Assembly: GCA_026018925.1 (NCBI GenBank)
Contig: JAKSZU010000018.1
Location: 25,854,452-25,918,451, forward strand
Length of the DNA stretch: 64,000 nucleotides
Direction: 5' to 3'
From: Tupaia tana
Lineage: Eukaryota; Chordata; Mammalia; Scandentia; Tupaiidae
A model generated the notes under the pieces. The model saw only the letters and a list, made by a program, of their open reading frames with translations, ran no database searches and had not been told where the DNA came from. Positions 1 to 10,955 of the stretch are shown piece after piece (the first letter of the stretch is position 1; the number at the start of each line of letters is the position of its first letter). The position numbers and the translations under genes were made by a program.

Positions 1-172
1 TTCCCAGTCTAGGCTTTCAGGTCTTTTCTTTTCTAATTAACAGACACATTTATGTAAATGTCCTTATTAATCTTTTAAAAAATTAGGATAGTATTGATTT
101 CTGATGCTTGCATCCATGGACCAGTAATGAATAAGTTCACTTTAAAGAAATGACAACATATAGCAAGTTATA

Positions 173-345
173 GGGGCCAGATGATGGTATAATGGTAATA
201 CATTTTAGCCTATATAGGAAAGGTCTCATGTTTGTATCTCAGGGCCTCCCTATAATGCCGGGAATGCAGGCATGGGTTCATGATCTAGACAGACTGCAGT
301 TGGAGATATATTGTGGAAATAAAACCCTGCTGGGAGTTCCTGTTC
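173..345 (+). repeat. Degenerate SINE, probably SINE-D
   Basis: It starts ggggccagatgatggtataatgg, which resembles the tRNA-like head of the local SINEs, and has a weak B-box-like tgggttcatgatc further on. The body is badly diverged and runs into an AT microsatellite. Unrelated sequence is possible. Confidence 0.35.
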
Positions 346-348
346 CTA

Positions 349-481
349 ATACATATACATATATATGTGTATATGTATATATACATTATATATATATATA
401 TATAAAATTATATATATTTATATATATATTTTATATATATAAAATTATATATAAATATATATAATGTATATATACATATAC

Positions 482-512
<31 letters not shown>
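349..512. repeat. AT-rich microsatellite
   Basis: Imperfect (TA)n with embedded TACATA and AAAATTATA units, almost self-complementary. Short open frames rich in Tyr and Ile here are translated repeat, not genes. Confidence 0.95.
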
Positions 513-516
<4 letters not shown>

Positions 517-528
517 CTGTACTAAGTT

Positions 529-630
529 TATTAAAAAGTATATGCATGTGAATAGGCATAACATCTTGATCAGCCTGCCTAGTCTTCATTTTTTAGTATT
601 AGCTTTTCAAATAGAGCAATATAAATATGT
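529..630 (+). repeat. MIR-related segment, copy 1 of a dispersed pair
   Basis: The segment from attaaaaagtatatgcatgt to gagcaat closely matches 3786-3880. The second copy continues into a recognisable MIR core, so this looks like a shortened copy of the same unit. Both copies run into TG/TA microsatellites. Confidence 0.5.
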
Positions 631-680
631 GTGTGTTATATATATATTATATATATATTATATATACATTTATAGGTAAA

Positions 681-688
681 TCTCTCTC

Positions 689-764
<76 letters not shown>

Positions 765-778
765 CATATATATATATC
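681..778. repeat. Compound (TC)n (TA)n microsatellite
   Basis: About 42 bases of TC repeat pass directly into about 55 bases of TA repeat. Confidence 0.95.
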
Positions 779-779
779 C

Positions 780-1690
780 TTTAAAGCACAGATTTAAAGT
801 AAAATACACCAGATGACATGATGGCATCAGTACACTGTATGTTCACCTGTAATTCTCACCTTGATCTGGAAACTAAATATGGCTTTATTAATCTTGTCCT
901 TTCTAATTCTTCTACATTGAGCAGGAATATTCATGAAGGACATCATGGCCTACAATTGTACGTGCCATCTTCATTGTCCTCCATGTTCATTCCTTTAAGA
1001 GGAGTATTACTTACACCTGTTGCCTGATGACAAGAGTGGTGCTTGGCTCACCCGGAATGCTAGGGACCATGGGAATGTAAACAGATGTGCTACTGGCAAG
1101 CTAGGAGGCTTAACTGGAAAACAAAGTGCCATGATATGAGAAAGGAATCTAGGAGACTGGTCAACTATCCACAGTAATATTGATGCTTCAGAGTAGAGAA
1201 AGGAGAAGTAAATAAATAGGAAATAGAAAATCAACCAGTCACATCCTACTGTGACTGCTAGGACTTTAGGTGCCAGGTCATGGGAAAACAACGCTGAAAT
1301 TTGACCTGGCCCATACAGATGAACACCTTGCTTATCTCCCACCTCAAATTGCTACAAATAAACCCAGATAGTTCTCACAGACTTGATGGGCAGATTTGCA
1401 AACTTCTCATCTATTCTCTAGGCAGTAGTGTTCTGAAACAGATTCAAAGGGGGCTTTTGGAGTAAGAGGATAGCAGATGTATTTATCTCCAGGACTGTGG
1501 AAGTCTAAAAAAGATTTGCTCAAACACTTGAAATTGTGCACAAGAGACATAGACCATGAGGGAGACCTTATTTACCCTGTTCTTGGCCCTACTAGGGAGT
1601 ATATTAACTTGAGCCAACAACTGATGGGAATATGTTATAAAATTTTGCTCACCTCCTCTCTCTTCTCTCATCTTCAATATCATCCTTTCA
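780..1690. other. No recognised feature
   Basis: I see no family signature or convincing exon here. Open frames on both strands are short and unlike any protein I recognise. Confidence 0.5.
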
Positions 1691-1694
1691 TTTA

Positions 1695-1790
1695 CTTGTT
1701 TGTGCTAAACTCTTTATATGTATTATCTCACAGATCCCTCATACCCTCTGTAGGAGTTAGTATCATGAGTAAACTGGAGCCAACCAACCA
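1695..1790 (-). repeat. Probable MIR fragment
   Basis: Reading reversed, the order resembles MIR: ctttatatgtattatctcac, then a flat-gradient block, then agtaaactggagcc. Heavily diverged. It lies inside a 142-codon plus-strand open frame, which argues against that frame being a gene. Confidence 0.45.
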
Positions 1791-1909
1791 TAACCCACCA
1801 TTTATTTTTCATTGTATTCTCTTATCACCTAAGGCAGCAATGTATTCAGTTGTTATGAAAAGAGTCCATTCACTAATTCAGAAAGCACCTATCACCAAAA
1901 ACTAAAATA

Positions 1910-3040
1910 CAAATTTTGCTTCAAACCATTTGATAAATCATATGCTTATAGAGAGATGGGAGGATGGAAAATGATTATTGTCTGAAGAACAGTCTTCTAG
2001 TTTAAACTTTATAACCCTTTTTCCAGTCCATATGCCCAACCAAAATCATTAGCAAACAGTAGCTTTTTTTGAGTGATTTCAGATGTCCTTAACAGTGTAA
2101 TATAATTAATATAATCTTCCTTAAGAAAAAAAGAACTTACTACACAAAGGTATACAATTACATATAAATAATAAATTATAAGTAAATAAGAATTTAATAA
2201 TTTGCAATAGATCCCAAAAGCTGCATTTAGTCTTGCAAACACAGTGAATTTGATTTGACAGATATTATTTTATTTTCAGAAAATGTTTCCCCCTTTTTAC
2301 ACTCCACCAGGAAAGCAAGAAGATAGGGAACCTTAAGGGAGAGGAGGAGAAGGCCAAAAAGACAAGCAAGAGAGATATAGTTCAAAACCCTGTTACTTGA
2401 ATATTATTAAAATCACTATTCTTCTTTAAAAGAATAACTGTATCAGCCTACATGCTCGTGAAAACATAATAAATAGCTCTGGCATGCTTTGTAAGACACA
2501 TCTACAAAAGTAATGTACTCTGTAATGATGATAGAGCTCATTGCCATCAGTCATGTGGTGTGTTCATGAAGGACATCCAGATTTTAATTAGCTTATGCTA
2601 AACGGGTTTAGTATCAATTTAGACAAAATGTGACACTGGGTGGAATTGTTTGGATGGCCGCTAGGAATAACTAACTCATCCAGCAGAATTACTGAGAGAA
2701 TACTGTTCCATCAACGGATGCTGATTCTGATAGGAGTCAGGAAACCATCTGGAAACAAGAGAGGAGAAAAGAAAAAGAAATCATTTGAAAATACAGAGAG
2801 AACAATTTGCTACCCTTCAATGTGAGCAAATTGAAGACATCCACCTCCCTTGTGAATGAAAATAATTACCACTGTAAATAGTCCTGCACACACAGAAATT
2901 CATCATATTTATAAGAAATGCTATTGTCTACAGATGTATTGCACTATGAGTTCTATAAGAACAAATGTTGAATGATATTCATTTTTCTATTTATTATGAT
3001 GCTGTGGATAATAATGTGCTTCCCACTGAAGGTTCGTTCA
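1910..3040. other. No recognised feature
   Basis: AT-rich sequence with no repeat signature I can name and no convincing coding frame. Confidence 0.5.
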
Positions 3041-3044
3041 TATG

Positions 3045-3195
3045 TGCAAAAAGCCCAGGCTTTGCACTCAGAGAAGCTCAAATTAAATTGTAGTTTCACC
3101 ATCAGTTTTTAGGAGTGTGGCCTTGAGCAACTTACTTCAGCTCTCTAGTCTTTATTTTCTAAAGTGTCATAAAATTGGGGAATAACAAAACAGAA
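3045..3195 (+). repeat. MIR SINE
   Basis: The MIR core is readable: aggagtgtggccttgagcaa, ttacttcagctctctagtct and the decayed cataaaattggggaataa end. It is an ancient tRNA-derived SINE shared by mammals. Confidence 0.85.
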
Positions 3196-3241
3196 TAAAA
3201 TAAATGATATAATTCAGTTATAAGAAGTTTTACAAAAATTT

Positions 3242-3448
3242 GGGCCAGAAAATGACACAGTTTACACAAGGTTCTGAGAAGCTGACCCACAAGGGAGGGT
3301 TTTGAGTGCATATCCGGAGACTTCTGTAAACATGAGTACCAGGTACCTGCTTGCTCGTGGTTTGGGGGTTGGCTGAAGATGGGAGGTGGACCTTGGTGCC
3401 CAAGACCCCATTGAGGGTGCTTCTCTCTCTCTCTCTCTCTCTCTCACA
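3242..3448 (+). repeat. SINE-D copy
   Basis: Head gggccagaaaatgacacag, a middle with a diverged box B, and an end cattgagggtgcttctctct running into (CT)n at 3420-3446. Same plan as the other SINE-D copies. Confidence 0.65.
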
Positions 3449-3785
3449 TAGAAGAAAGACATAAACTTAAATTCTATTTTTCACATTGTCTGAGGTCATG
3501 CATGTCATGAGAGAGACAAAAAGAAAGTAAAACCTCCCCTCCCTCAGGTGCGTGTGTGTGTTTAAAGTCACTATACCTTCCTCTCTATTTCTCCCTCTCA
3601 TTGGGATTTTGGCATATGTGCGTAGTGTGTCTTTCAAGCTGCTGGAGTCAAGATTCAAACTACAGTGACCATGAGGGTTCCAGCTCCAGTATACTGTGCT
3701 TAACATCTGTACTATGGGACAATTCAAAAATTAGAAATATTCTACAGGAATTAAACCAGTACATAGAAGTAGATTATGATTGGAG

Positions 3786-3935
3786 ATTAAAAAGTATATG
3801 CATGTAAATATGCATAACATCTTGAATTGGCCTGCCTACTCTTCATTTTTTTTATCAAGTACTAGCTCTGTGAATTGAGCAATTTATCTTCTTGTAGCTA
3901 GACTTCTTCATCTATAAAATGGTATTAATATAACT

Positions 3936-3937
<2 letters not shown>
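3786..3937 (+). repeat. MIR, copy 2 of a dispersed pair
   Basis: The MIR core is clear in ctagctctgtgaattgagca and cttcatctataaaatggtat. The first 100 bases match 529-630 better than two independent MIR copies should. Confidence 0.75.

Positions 3938-3970
<33 letters not shown>
3938..3970. repeat. (GT)n microsatellite
   Basis: About 16 uninterrupted GT units directly after the MIR 3' end. Confidence 0.95.
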
Positions 3971-3972
<2 letters not shown>

Positions 3973-4524
3973 GACTGATTATATGTTATTTCCACTAAAA
4001 ATACCTCAGTTGCTTGGATTTCTATAGGAAGTTCAAGTTCAAGAAAGATTTTGAACTTGCCACTGGTGAATTTTATGGGTGTAGACTTTGCTTCTTGACT
4101 TACACTTTAATAACTAGATCTGATTCTATGGAGGAGAGAAGATTAAAAGGCTTAGTGACTACCTTTTACTAGAGTTTACTAGAATATCCAGTATACCACA
4201 TATGACAATTGGAAAGATAATTCATTATTAAAGTGCTATGGGAACACTCATGTGAAACATTCAGAGGTAGATAGAATTAAAAATGAAGTATTTTCAAGGC
4301 AGAGAATGGAATCCAGAACTACCCAAAGGAGAATAAAATGAGTACAAGGATATAGCATCATGATGCAACAAGTTTGGGAAATGTGATATGCTAGTGAGCT
4401 TGAAAAGTTGGGTTTTACTAGCTAGGAAGATGGCAGTGGTATTGTGGCTGAGAATCAGAATGTAGCAAGTTTTCAAGAGCTTTGTTAAGGAACTAACTTT
4501 CTATGTTCTCTCTTTTTCCTCATT

Positions 4525-4618
4525 TGTTCAGTGAGAGTAAGAGAAGAGAGAGAGATGGACAGAGACAGAGAATCATAGGCAGAGAAATAGAGGGAGGAGA
4601 GAGAGGAAGAGAGAGAAC
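4525..4618. repeat. GA-rich simple repeat
   Basis: A purine-rich stretch of AGAG and GAGG units. It may be the decayed pyrimidine part of an antisense SINE-D, since the next 120 bases carry weak SINE-like words. Confidence 0.7.
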
Positions 4619-4629
4619 AGATTAAGAAT

Positions 4630-5340
4630 ACCTAATACATCATGGGATCAGCCCTGTATTAAGCACATCAAGGTTCAGAGTTCAATTTGCTGCTGAATTT
4701 ATTAGCCATGAGAATACACACATCTCTTACATCCTCTGTGTGTTAGATTACCCACCCATAATATGGATTTAGCAATTTAATTTCTATGTATTCTTTGGAT
4801 AATCACATGATATAAACTCAGTACATTACTTCTGGAATGCAATTCAGTGTTTACAAGACCTTTTCTTATATGCTATTATTATTCTACCCTTACTTTGATA
4901 TATCATGTAATGGCATAGATCAGCCAAAATATCTATCAAAGGTTTCCTTTGGCCTGCATGAGGAATTAAAATATGACCACAGAGATTGCCTGCTGAGACA
5001 ATCAAAACGAATATTTACTTAGGCTAGTAATGATCAATGTCTTCTGAGTAATATGGAAATTGAGTTCAACACTTGGAATAAAGCTGAGGCTCTGAAACGA
5101 AGCAAAACAGTATTACCTAATGTACTCCCCCACATAATTGCTTGTCTTCTGCTGCAATTTTCACAATACAGGGATCATTTATGTGCACTTATACATTTTA
5201 CTGTTGACTGCATGACTGTACAACACATCGGGGGAAAAAGGAAGCCACGGTAATAAGAATTCATCAAACATCCACAATTGCTTCTTTTTTAAAAGCCTCT
5301 AAGGAGAGTCTTAGCACCAAACCCATTTATGAGCTGTCAG
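4630..5340. other. No recognised feature
   Basis: Apart from possible SINE-D remains at 4630-4770 I see no repeat signature and no coding frame worth calling. Confidence 0.45.
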
Positions 5341-5358
5341 AAACTGTCAAAGACAAAG

Positions 5359-5690
5359 CCTGGAAACTGGAATAGGGGCTGATTTCAGCACTTGGCTCAA
5401 CTGCCAACTGTTCTGGGACCTTAAGCAAGTTACTTCATAAAATCCCAGGGGAAAGGAAAGGACAATGGAAGGAGGTATCATCACCCACCTGTCTCACTAA
5501 GGAGTTTAAGAACTCCTGTGAAAGGTTACTGTGTCTCTCACTATGAAAATAACAAGACTTAGTAGATGGAAGATAGACTTGGTAGACTTGCTTCAAACCT
5601 GCCTTTGGGGAACATAATACATAATTATGCCCCCAATCCAATGTCATGGTAAGATTGTGAAGATAAAATGAGGCTATATAGATAGTGGGC
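5359..5690 (+). repeat. Diverged MIR, interrupted
   Basis: Words of the MIR core (tctgggaccttaagcaagtt acttcataaaat) lie at 5413-5445. A MIR 3' word (gattgtgaagataaaatgag) lies near 5652. The 200 bases between are unassigned. Confidence 0.55.
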
Positions 5691-5749
5691 CTGCAGTGCA
5701 GTTGTTTATTGCCTTTTGAAATAGAGTTCTCCCTAAGTATTTATGGGAG

Positions 5750-5880
5750 ATTCATTTTAGGCTGCCCCAATACCAAAATCACATATGCTCAAATCCTGTT
5801 TGTAAAGTGGTAATGTTTCCATGTAAATTATATGCATCCCCCCATATACTTTAAATAATCTATGGATTACTTATAATACC
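5750..5880 (+). mobile_element. Tigger-type (MER2-like) DNA transposon fragment
   Basis: The order ataccaaaatcacatatgct, caaatcctg, ccccccatatactttaaata, attacttataatacc follows the MER2/Tigger-group non-autonomous consensus as I remember it. It stops exactly where the LTR at 5881 begins. A fuller copy lies at 25629-25929. Confidence 0.8.
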
Positions 5881-6123
5881 TGCCATGGTTTGGATAATGG
5901 CCTATCCCCCAAAAGTTCATGTTTCAGTTCTTGGTCCCTAGCACAATGGCATTGGGAGGCAGTGAAACCTTAGAGAAGTAAGGACTAGTGGACTGTAACT
6001 GGATCATGAAGGCATAGCTTTCATGAATACATTAACGCAAGTCTCAGTGAGCTCTACCTATTCTAAGAAGAAATTACTTCTCACAAGTAGGTTGTTATAA
6101 AAGAAAGATGGCTACCCTAAAAC

Positions 6124-6193
<70 letters not shown>

Positions 6194-6352
6194 GTTGCTA
6201 CCATCATTCGAATTGCTTCTGTTGGCTATGTTATGACATAGCAAACCTGATGACAGTCTCATGCCTTTGGGCCTTTCGGTCACCGGATTTATAAGCCAAA
6301 TAAACCTCTATTCTTTTTTCTTTCTTTTTTTAGAGTTTTGCCATTATGCTAG
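5881..6352 (+). mobile_element. Solitary MaLR-type LTR (MST/MLT1-like) fossil
   Basis: It starts tgccatggtttggataatgg and has the typical end words ttggctatgttatgacatag and ataagccaaataaacctcta. No internal viral genes are next to it. Old ERVL-MaLR fossil with a (CT)n expansion inside. Confidence 0.8.
6122..6191. repeat. (CT)n microsatellite inside the LTR
   Basis: About 33 CT units where the LTR normally has a short CT-rich stretch. Confidence 0.95.
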
Positions 6353-6405
6353 AGACCTAGTTCTAAAATATGAAAATGTGTGTGTGTACAACAATCCTGG
6401 TATAT

Positions 6406-6667
6406 ATCGGGACCAGCTGTTAGCATAATGGCTATGTTGCTGAACTCCCACGTAGCCGACCGTGGTTCAAGTCCTGGACCCGGTGGCTTAAAACTCACAC
6501 TGGGCATGTGTGCGTGCGTGCCCAAGATCCCGAGAGGAGAATGGAGGAGAAGGGATTGCGGTGTGGCCATCCCCCCTGGGGGGTGATTTCTTGCTTTCTG
6601 TCTCTCTCTGTCTGTCTGGCGAGCGCATGCGACCTAAAAGCAAAAACCTCTCCCCCCCCCAAAAAAA
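6406..6667 (+). repeat. Young SINE-A
   Basis: Starts gggaccagctgttagcataa, has box B ggttcaagtcc, the GAGAGGAGAATGGAGGAG block, the CCCCCCTGGGGGG palindrome and a C/A tail. It is framed by a perfect 13-base duplication, aatcctggtatat, at 6393-6405 and 6668-6680, which proves target-primed insertion. Confidence 0.95.
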
Positions 6668-6679
6668 AATCCTGGTATA

Positions 6680-7139
6680 TGCACAAGTCTATAAATATTT
6701 CTGCTCATAAGCTTTGATATCTGTTCTAAGCTAACCATGAGCCCCAAGAGTCTCTAGCTCTACTCCCTTACCCCACAGTTCAGTCTCACTTCTCTCTTGC
6801 TTGTTTGTTGCCTTTCACTCCAACAGTGTGCTGGCACCGCATGGTATCTATTTACTTAACTGTTTAATTCTACTATACATGCTGTATTCTAGAATTAACT
6901 TGTCCTCATGGGGGAAAAACAAGCAAACTAGCAAGTAGAGTAGAATGCTGATATACTTTTTTTTGTTTGTTTGTTTCCATGAGTCTTACAGGTTTCACCA
7001 ACTTCCACAGTTATGCAGGTTAACATCTTTTCCTATACCAACTTGAAGGAGATTGCTTCACATATTGTAATCTAGTTAGACTTAGTTAAAACAGTAGTCA
7101 TTTCATCCTGGGATTACCTGTATCTAAATGACTTTAAAA
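6680..7139. other. No recognised feature
   Basis: No clear repeat or coding signal apart from short T-rich and GTTT runs near 6957. Confidence 0.5.
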
Positions 7140-7372
7140 AAAAACTTATTTATCTCTTCTATGAGAGAGAAAGACAAAAGAGAGAGAGAAATAAAGACAG
7201 AGAGACACCTCTAATAGGATCTTCAAACTGTGGTTAACCTCTAGTCTCATCTGTCCTGGGCCATAGGCTCACATGCCCAGTAGATTCATAAGGAGGACCT
7301 AGGATGCAAACCTGGGAATTTTCCCATGTAGGTCCAGTTGTGTTACTGCTATACCATCACCTGCCCCCACCA
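7140..7372 (-). repeat. SINE-D copy
   Basis: Antisense order: A-rich tail side, tatctcttctatgagagaga, GA tract, hydrophilic middle, box B complement gcaaacctgggaa and head complement ctgctataccatcacctgcc. Confidence 0.7.
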
Positions 7373-7383
7373 AATAACTTCAA

Positions 7384-9112
7384 AATTTTTATTAAGATTT
7401 GTTGTTTATACTGGAAAATTTTGTGGATTTTGACAAAGGCATAGCATCATATAGCCAATGTTCTAGTATCTTAAGAATGAATAGTTACATTGCTTTATGA
7501 AATCCTCTTCACTTTAAGTATTCAACCATCACTCCTCCTCAATATAAATCCATGGAAACCTCTGATCTGTTTATTGTCTCTATAATATTGCCATTTCTGT
7601 AGTGTTATGTAAATGGAATAATGTAGTATATAACCTTTCAAACTGGATTTTTTCATATAAAAATATGCACTAATAATCTTCCCCTACCCATGTCTTTTCT
7701 TGGCTTAATATATTACTTTTCTAAAAGGTTGAATATTCTTCCATTGTGTAGCTATATCAAAGTTTGTTTATCTATCAATTGAAGGATATTTTGGTTGTTT
7801 CCAACTTTGGTGTTTATAAATGAATTTCTACAAACATTATATGCAGGTTTCTGTGTGGGCACAAATTTTCAGTAAGATTGGTGATTGCCTAGAGAGAAAT
7901 TGGTAAATTGCATGGTAAGATTACATTTAGCTTTGTTAAAATAACATCGCTAAACTATCTTCCAAGGTGACTGTGCCATTTTGCATTCACACCAGTAATA
8001 AGTGAGAGTTCCAGGTATTCTGTCTCCTTGCTGGAAATTGATTTTGTCAGTTTTTTTGATATTTGCTATTCTAGTAGAAATGTGGTGATATCTCACTATC
8101 TTTTAATTGGTAATTTTTTAATTAAAAAGGAATTCAAGGGTCTTTCTACACATTTATTTCAACCTGTATATATGTTTTATTAGATATCTGCTCAGATCTT
8201 TTGCCAATGTGTGTGTGTATGTGTGTATTTATTTTCTTATTGCAATCTAAGACTTCATTGTGTACTTGGATTCAATTTGTTTAATAAGCATGTGTTTGGA
8301 ATATATTACGTTGTCGGAAAAGTCATGACATATTTTTCTATGTTTGTCTATGCAAAGATGCATCATGACTTTTCTGACAACCCAATATTTTCTTCCAATC
8401 TCCAATGTGTACTTTTGTTTCCTTTGCAATGTCTTTCACAGAGCAAAAACTGCTAATTTTAATAAAATCAAGATATCAAGGTATTTTTGTGGACCATGTT
8501 CTTGATGTGTTCATCTAAAATACATCACCAAATATAGGTTTTTCTCCTATATATTAGTCCATGTTTTATGTTTTTGCATTTTACATTTAGATTTATGACC
8601 ATTAAATATTTTGTATAAGGCATGATGCATTTCACTTTTGTATATGAATGTCCAGTAGTATTAAAATCATTCATTTAAGGATTATTCTTTCTCAATTGAA
8701 TTAAATTTGAAGATATTTCGAAACTAAGTTGCCTGTACTTGTGCTAGTCTATTTGTGGCTTTCTATTCCATTCCATTGACCAGTGAGTCAATTCTTCACC
8801 AATACCACATTGTCTTAGTTCTTAGTTACTGCAGTTTTATATATTGTAAAATATATAGTTTTAGCCATTTGACTTCACTATTGTTCATTAATTTGCTGGA
8901 TTTTTCCAGGCTTCATGCCTTCTTATGTAGATTTTAGAATTCATTTCATGAAACAAACAGACAAAATAATTGACTAAGATTTTATTGGGATCTGTCAAAT
9001 TTATTGATTAAGTTTGGATGAATTTACTTGCGTTTTTGAACCCATGACTGTCTCTCAAATTATTATATCTTTAATTTCTTTCATCAGAGTTTTGTAGTAT
9101 TTGCTATTTCTT
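7384..9112 (-). mobile_element. Old L1 3' part, antisense
   Basis: The opposite strand reads as L1 3'UTR then ORF2 C-terminal region. Typical antisense words are ttggttgtttccaactttgg and catgttcttgatgtgttcat. Heavily diverged and 5' truncated. A mariner MITE at 8306-8385 sits inside it, so it predates the MITE. Confidence 0.85.
8306..8385. mobile_element. 80-bp mariner-like MITE, copy 1
   Basis: The ends are inverted repeats of about 26 bases: left ttacgttgtcggaaaagtca, right (complement) ttgggttgtcagaaaagtca. A TA duplication flanks it at 8304-8305 and 8386-8387. Size, TA target and architecture match mariner-derived MITEs such as human MADE1, but the end sequence differs. Confidence 0.9.
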
Positions 9113-9116
9113 TTTT

Positions 9117-9260
9117 GTTTTGTTCATTTATAAGCCAGAGAGTGTGTGCATTTTCCAGAGAGAGACAGAGGGAAAGAGAGAAAGAGAAAGAAAGAGAAAG
9201 CATTCCACAATTGGGTATTGTCATACTGTAATTCCTACTTCTACATTTCTCCATCCTATA
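9117..9260 (-). repeat. SINE-C right half, left arm of a foldback
   Basis: The reverse complement reads aggatggagaaatgtagaag, then a pyrimidine tract, then a tctctggaaaatgcacacac end. It is the right half of SINE-C. The same half follows at once in the other orientation. Confidence 0.7.
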
Positions 9261-9403
9261 CAGAGCACATGTATGAATGTCCAAGATTCTAATGCAATGA
9301 AGAATTCCAGGAACAATGATTGTAGTACGACCAGACACCACTGGTGTGCTTTCTCTTTTTTTCCTCTCTCTCTTCTGTTTCATGGACATGCATATGCCCT
9401 CTA
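9261..9403 (+). repeat. SINE-C right half, right arm of a foldback
   Basis: It reads atgtccaagattctaatgca, a gattgtagtacgaccagaca block, ggtgtgctttctctt, and an end catgcatatgccctctaac. It pairs with 9117-9260 as an inverted repeat. Confidence 0.7.
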
Positions 9404-9800
9404 ACATCAATAATGCCAATGGCTTTTCTGTATAGCAATAAGCAAGTGTATTTTGAAATTAAGTACTCAATACCATTTATATTACCGACAAAAAGTGAAA
9501 TACTTAGATAGATATACCAAAATATATACAAGAGTTATGTGATGAATACTATAAAAGTGAAAAAGGAAATTAAAAATCTAAATAAATAGAAAGATATTCC
9601 ATGTTCATGAATAGAAAAATTCAATATTATCAAGATGTCATTTTTCCCACAGTTTATCTATAGATTATTGAAACCTCAATTATAGTCCAAGGAAGTTATT
9701 TTATGTTTCTTGACTAAATGATTCTAAAGTTTATATGGAGAGCCAAAAGATCCAAAATAGCCAAGAGAATATTGAAAAAGAACAATGCTGGATGAATTAC
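9404..9800 (+). mobile_element. L1 ORF2 fragment, sense
   Basis: ORF2-like words run in order: atactataaaagtgaaaaag, aaatagaaagatattccatg, catgaatagaaaaattcaat, gccaagagaatattgaaaaa. Many frame breaks. Confidence 0.8.
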
Positions 9801-10165
9801 ACTACCATGTCCCTCTTAGAACGGGAACAAGGTAAGAATGTCCTATCTCACCACTCTTATGAGTATTTTAATGGACATTATCACTTGTGCAGTAAAAGAA
9901 GAGAAAGAAATTAAAATGTGCAGATTGAAAGTTAAGAAATAAAATTTTATTTGAAAATTACATTATTACCTCCAAAGGACATACTATAAGAAAAACAGAA
10001 ACATGAGACTAATACATGAGTATAATAAGGTCATAAAATGCAGGATTAATATACAAACTCAATGGTATATTATATGACAGCAAAGAACAATTGGAATTTG
10101 AAATAAAAAATAGCATTTGCAATAGTGCTAAAATGCAATTCATAGGTATATATCAGAATAGAGAA
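9801..10165 (+). mobile_element. L1 ORF2 fragment, sense, from an upstream part of ORF2
   Basis: It holds words that lie upstream in ORF2 of those at 9404-9800: gtcctatctcaccactctta, aaagaagagaaagaaattaa, and ttgcaatagtgctaaaatgc. Its end covers the same ORF2 region as the start of the previous piece, so the order is not collinear. Confidence 0.7.
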
Positions 10166-10171
10166 TACGGA

Positions 10172-10250
10172 GCTGATCGCATGGGCTGGTAGTTAAGGAA
10201 GCCATTTCCCACATGGTTGACTCTACTTTAGTGCCTAAAATCTTGACAGA
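10172..10250 (+). repeat. SINE-C head fragment
   Basis: gctgatcgcatgggctggtagttaaggaag plus cccacatggttgact matches the head of SINE-C. The body is missing. Confidence 0.6.
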
Positions 10251-10309
10251 ATATCCAGAGAAATTTAACTACCAAAGTCATTTACCTGAAGGGTATACCT
10301 TCAATAAGT

Positions 10310-10790
10310 AAGGCTCTGAGTACATTTTATAAAATTACTTTTCCCATGTTGCTGCTAGAATCACAAATGAATCTTTCTTGGCTCTTTGTTGTGAGACACT
10401 GCAATGATTCCTGGAGTTAAAAATGCAGAAGTGTGAGGGTCTTCCTAAAACTGTGACTCCTCAAGAGTTTCTTATATATTAGTCTGCATTCAGCTTCCAG
10501 CAATTTGTCAAAATTGTCACCTAAGTCTTTTAATCAATTTATGGCTCCAGTAACTTCTGCTCCAGTTCAACAGATCTTGGTAGTTGAATCTCTCTGGGTA
10601 TTCTGTCTTTCCATATTTCAGGGTAACAATTTGCCCTGCAACTTCAGTTGTCTCATGGACCTAATAAAAGTCACCAAATTTTAGTCTGTCTACATTTTCT
10701 TGTTGTGAGGATGGGAATGAAGACACTCAACTTCTTTACATGTTAGAGATGAGACTGATCCCACTTTTTTTGGAAAGCATATTATTTATG
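10310..10790 (-). mobile_element. Probable old L1M-type 3'UTR piece, antisense
   Basis: Words such as cagttgtctcatggacctaa taaaagtc and cttctttacatgttagag resemble mammalian L1M 3' flank sequence as I recall it. No protein frame. Another medium-reiterated repeat is possible. Confidence 0.4.
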
Positions 10791-10871
10791 GTATATAAAG
10801 TTTTATATTGACAAGTTTTTTTTTTTTTTTCTTTCTCACGGCTTCATAAATATGCAGTTATACAAACATTC

Positions 10872-10955
10872 CCCTAGGACCAGTAGGTAGCATGGATGTT
10901 AAGGTGGTGGATCTCACATAGCTTGACAGGACCATATATGAAATTGCCTTGCATA
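10872..10955 (+). repeat. SINE head fragment
   Basis: cctaggaccagtaggtagcatggatgttaaggtggtgg matches an old SINE-A/B head. The rest is lost or unrecognisable. Confidence 0.65.

Noticed and set aside
349-778. Tyr/Ile-rich small proteins
   Set aside because: They are translations of TA and TC microsatellites.
1477-1905. 142-codon plus-strand open frame as a gene
   Set aside because: It overlaps a probable antisense MIR, its protein is unfamiliar, and no promoter, splice or conservation evidence is visible.
9084-9404. Open frames of 111 and 94 codons on opposite strands
   Set aside because: Both arise from the SINE foldback at this place.
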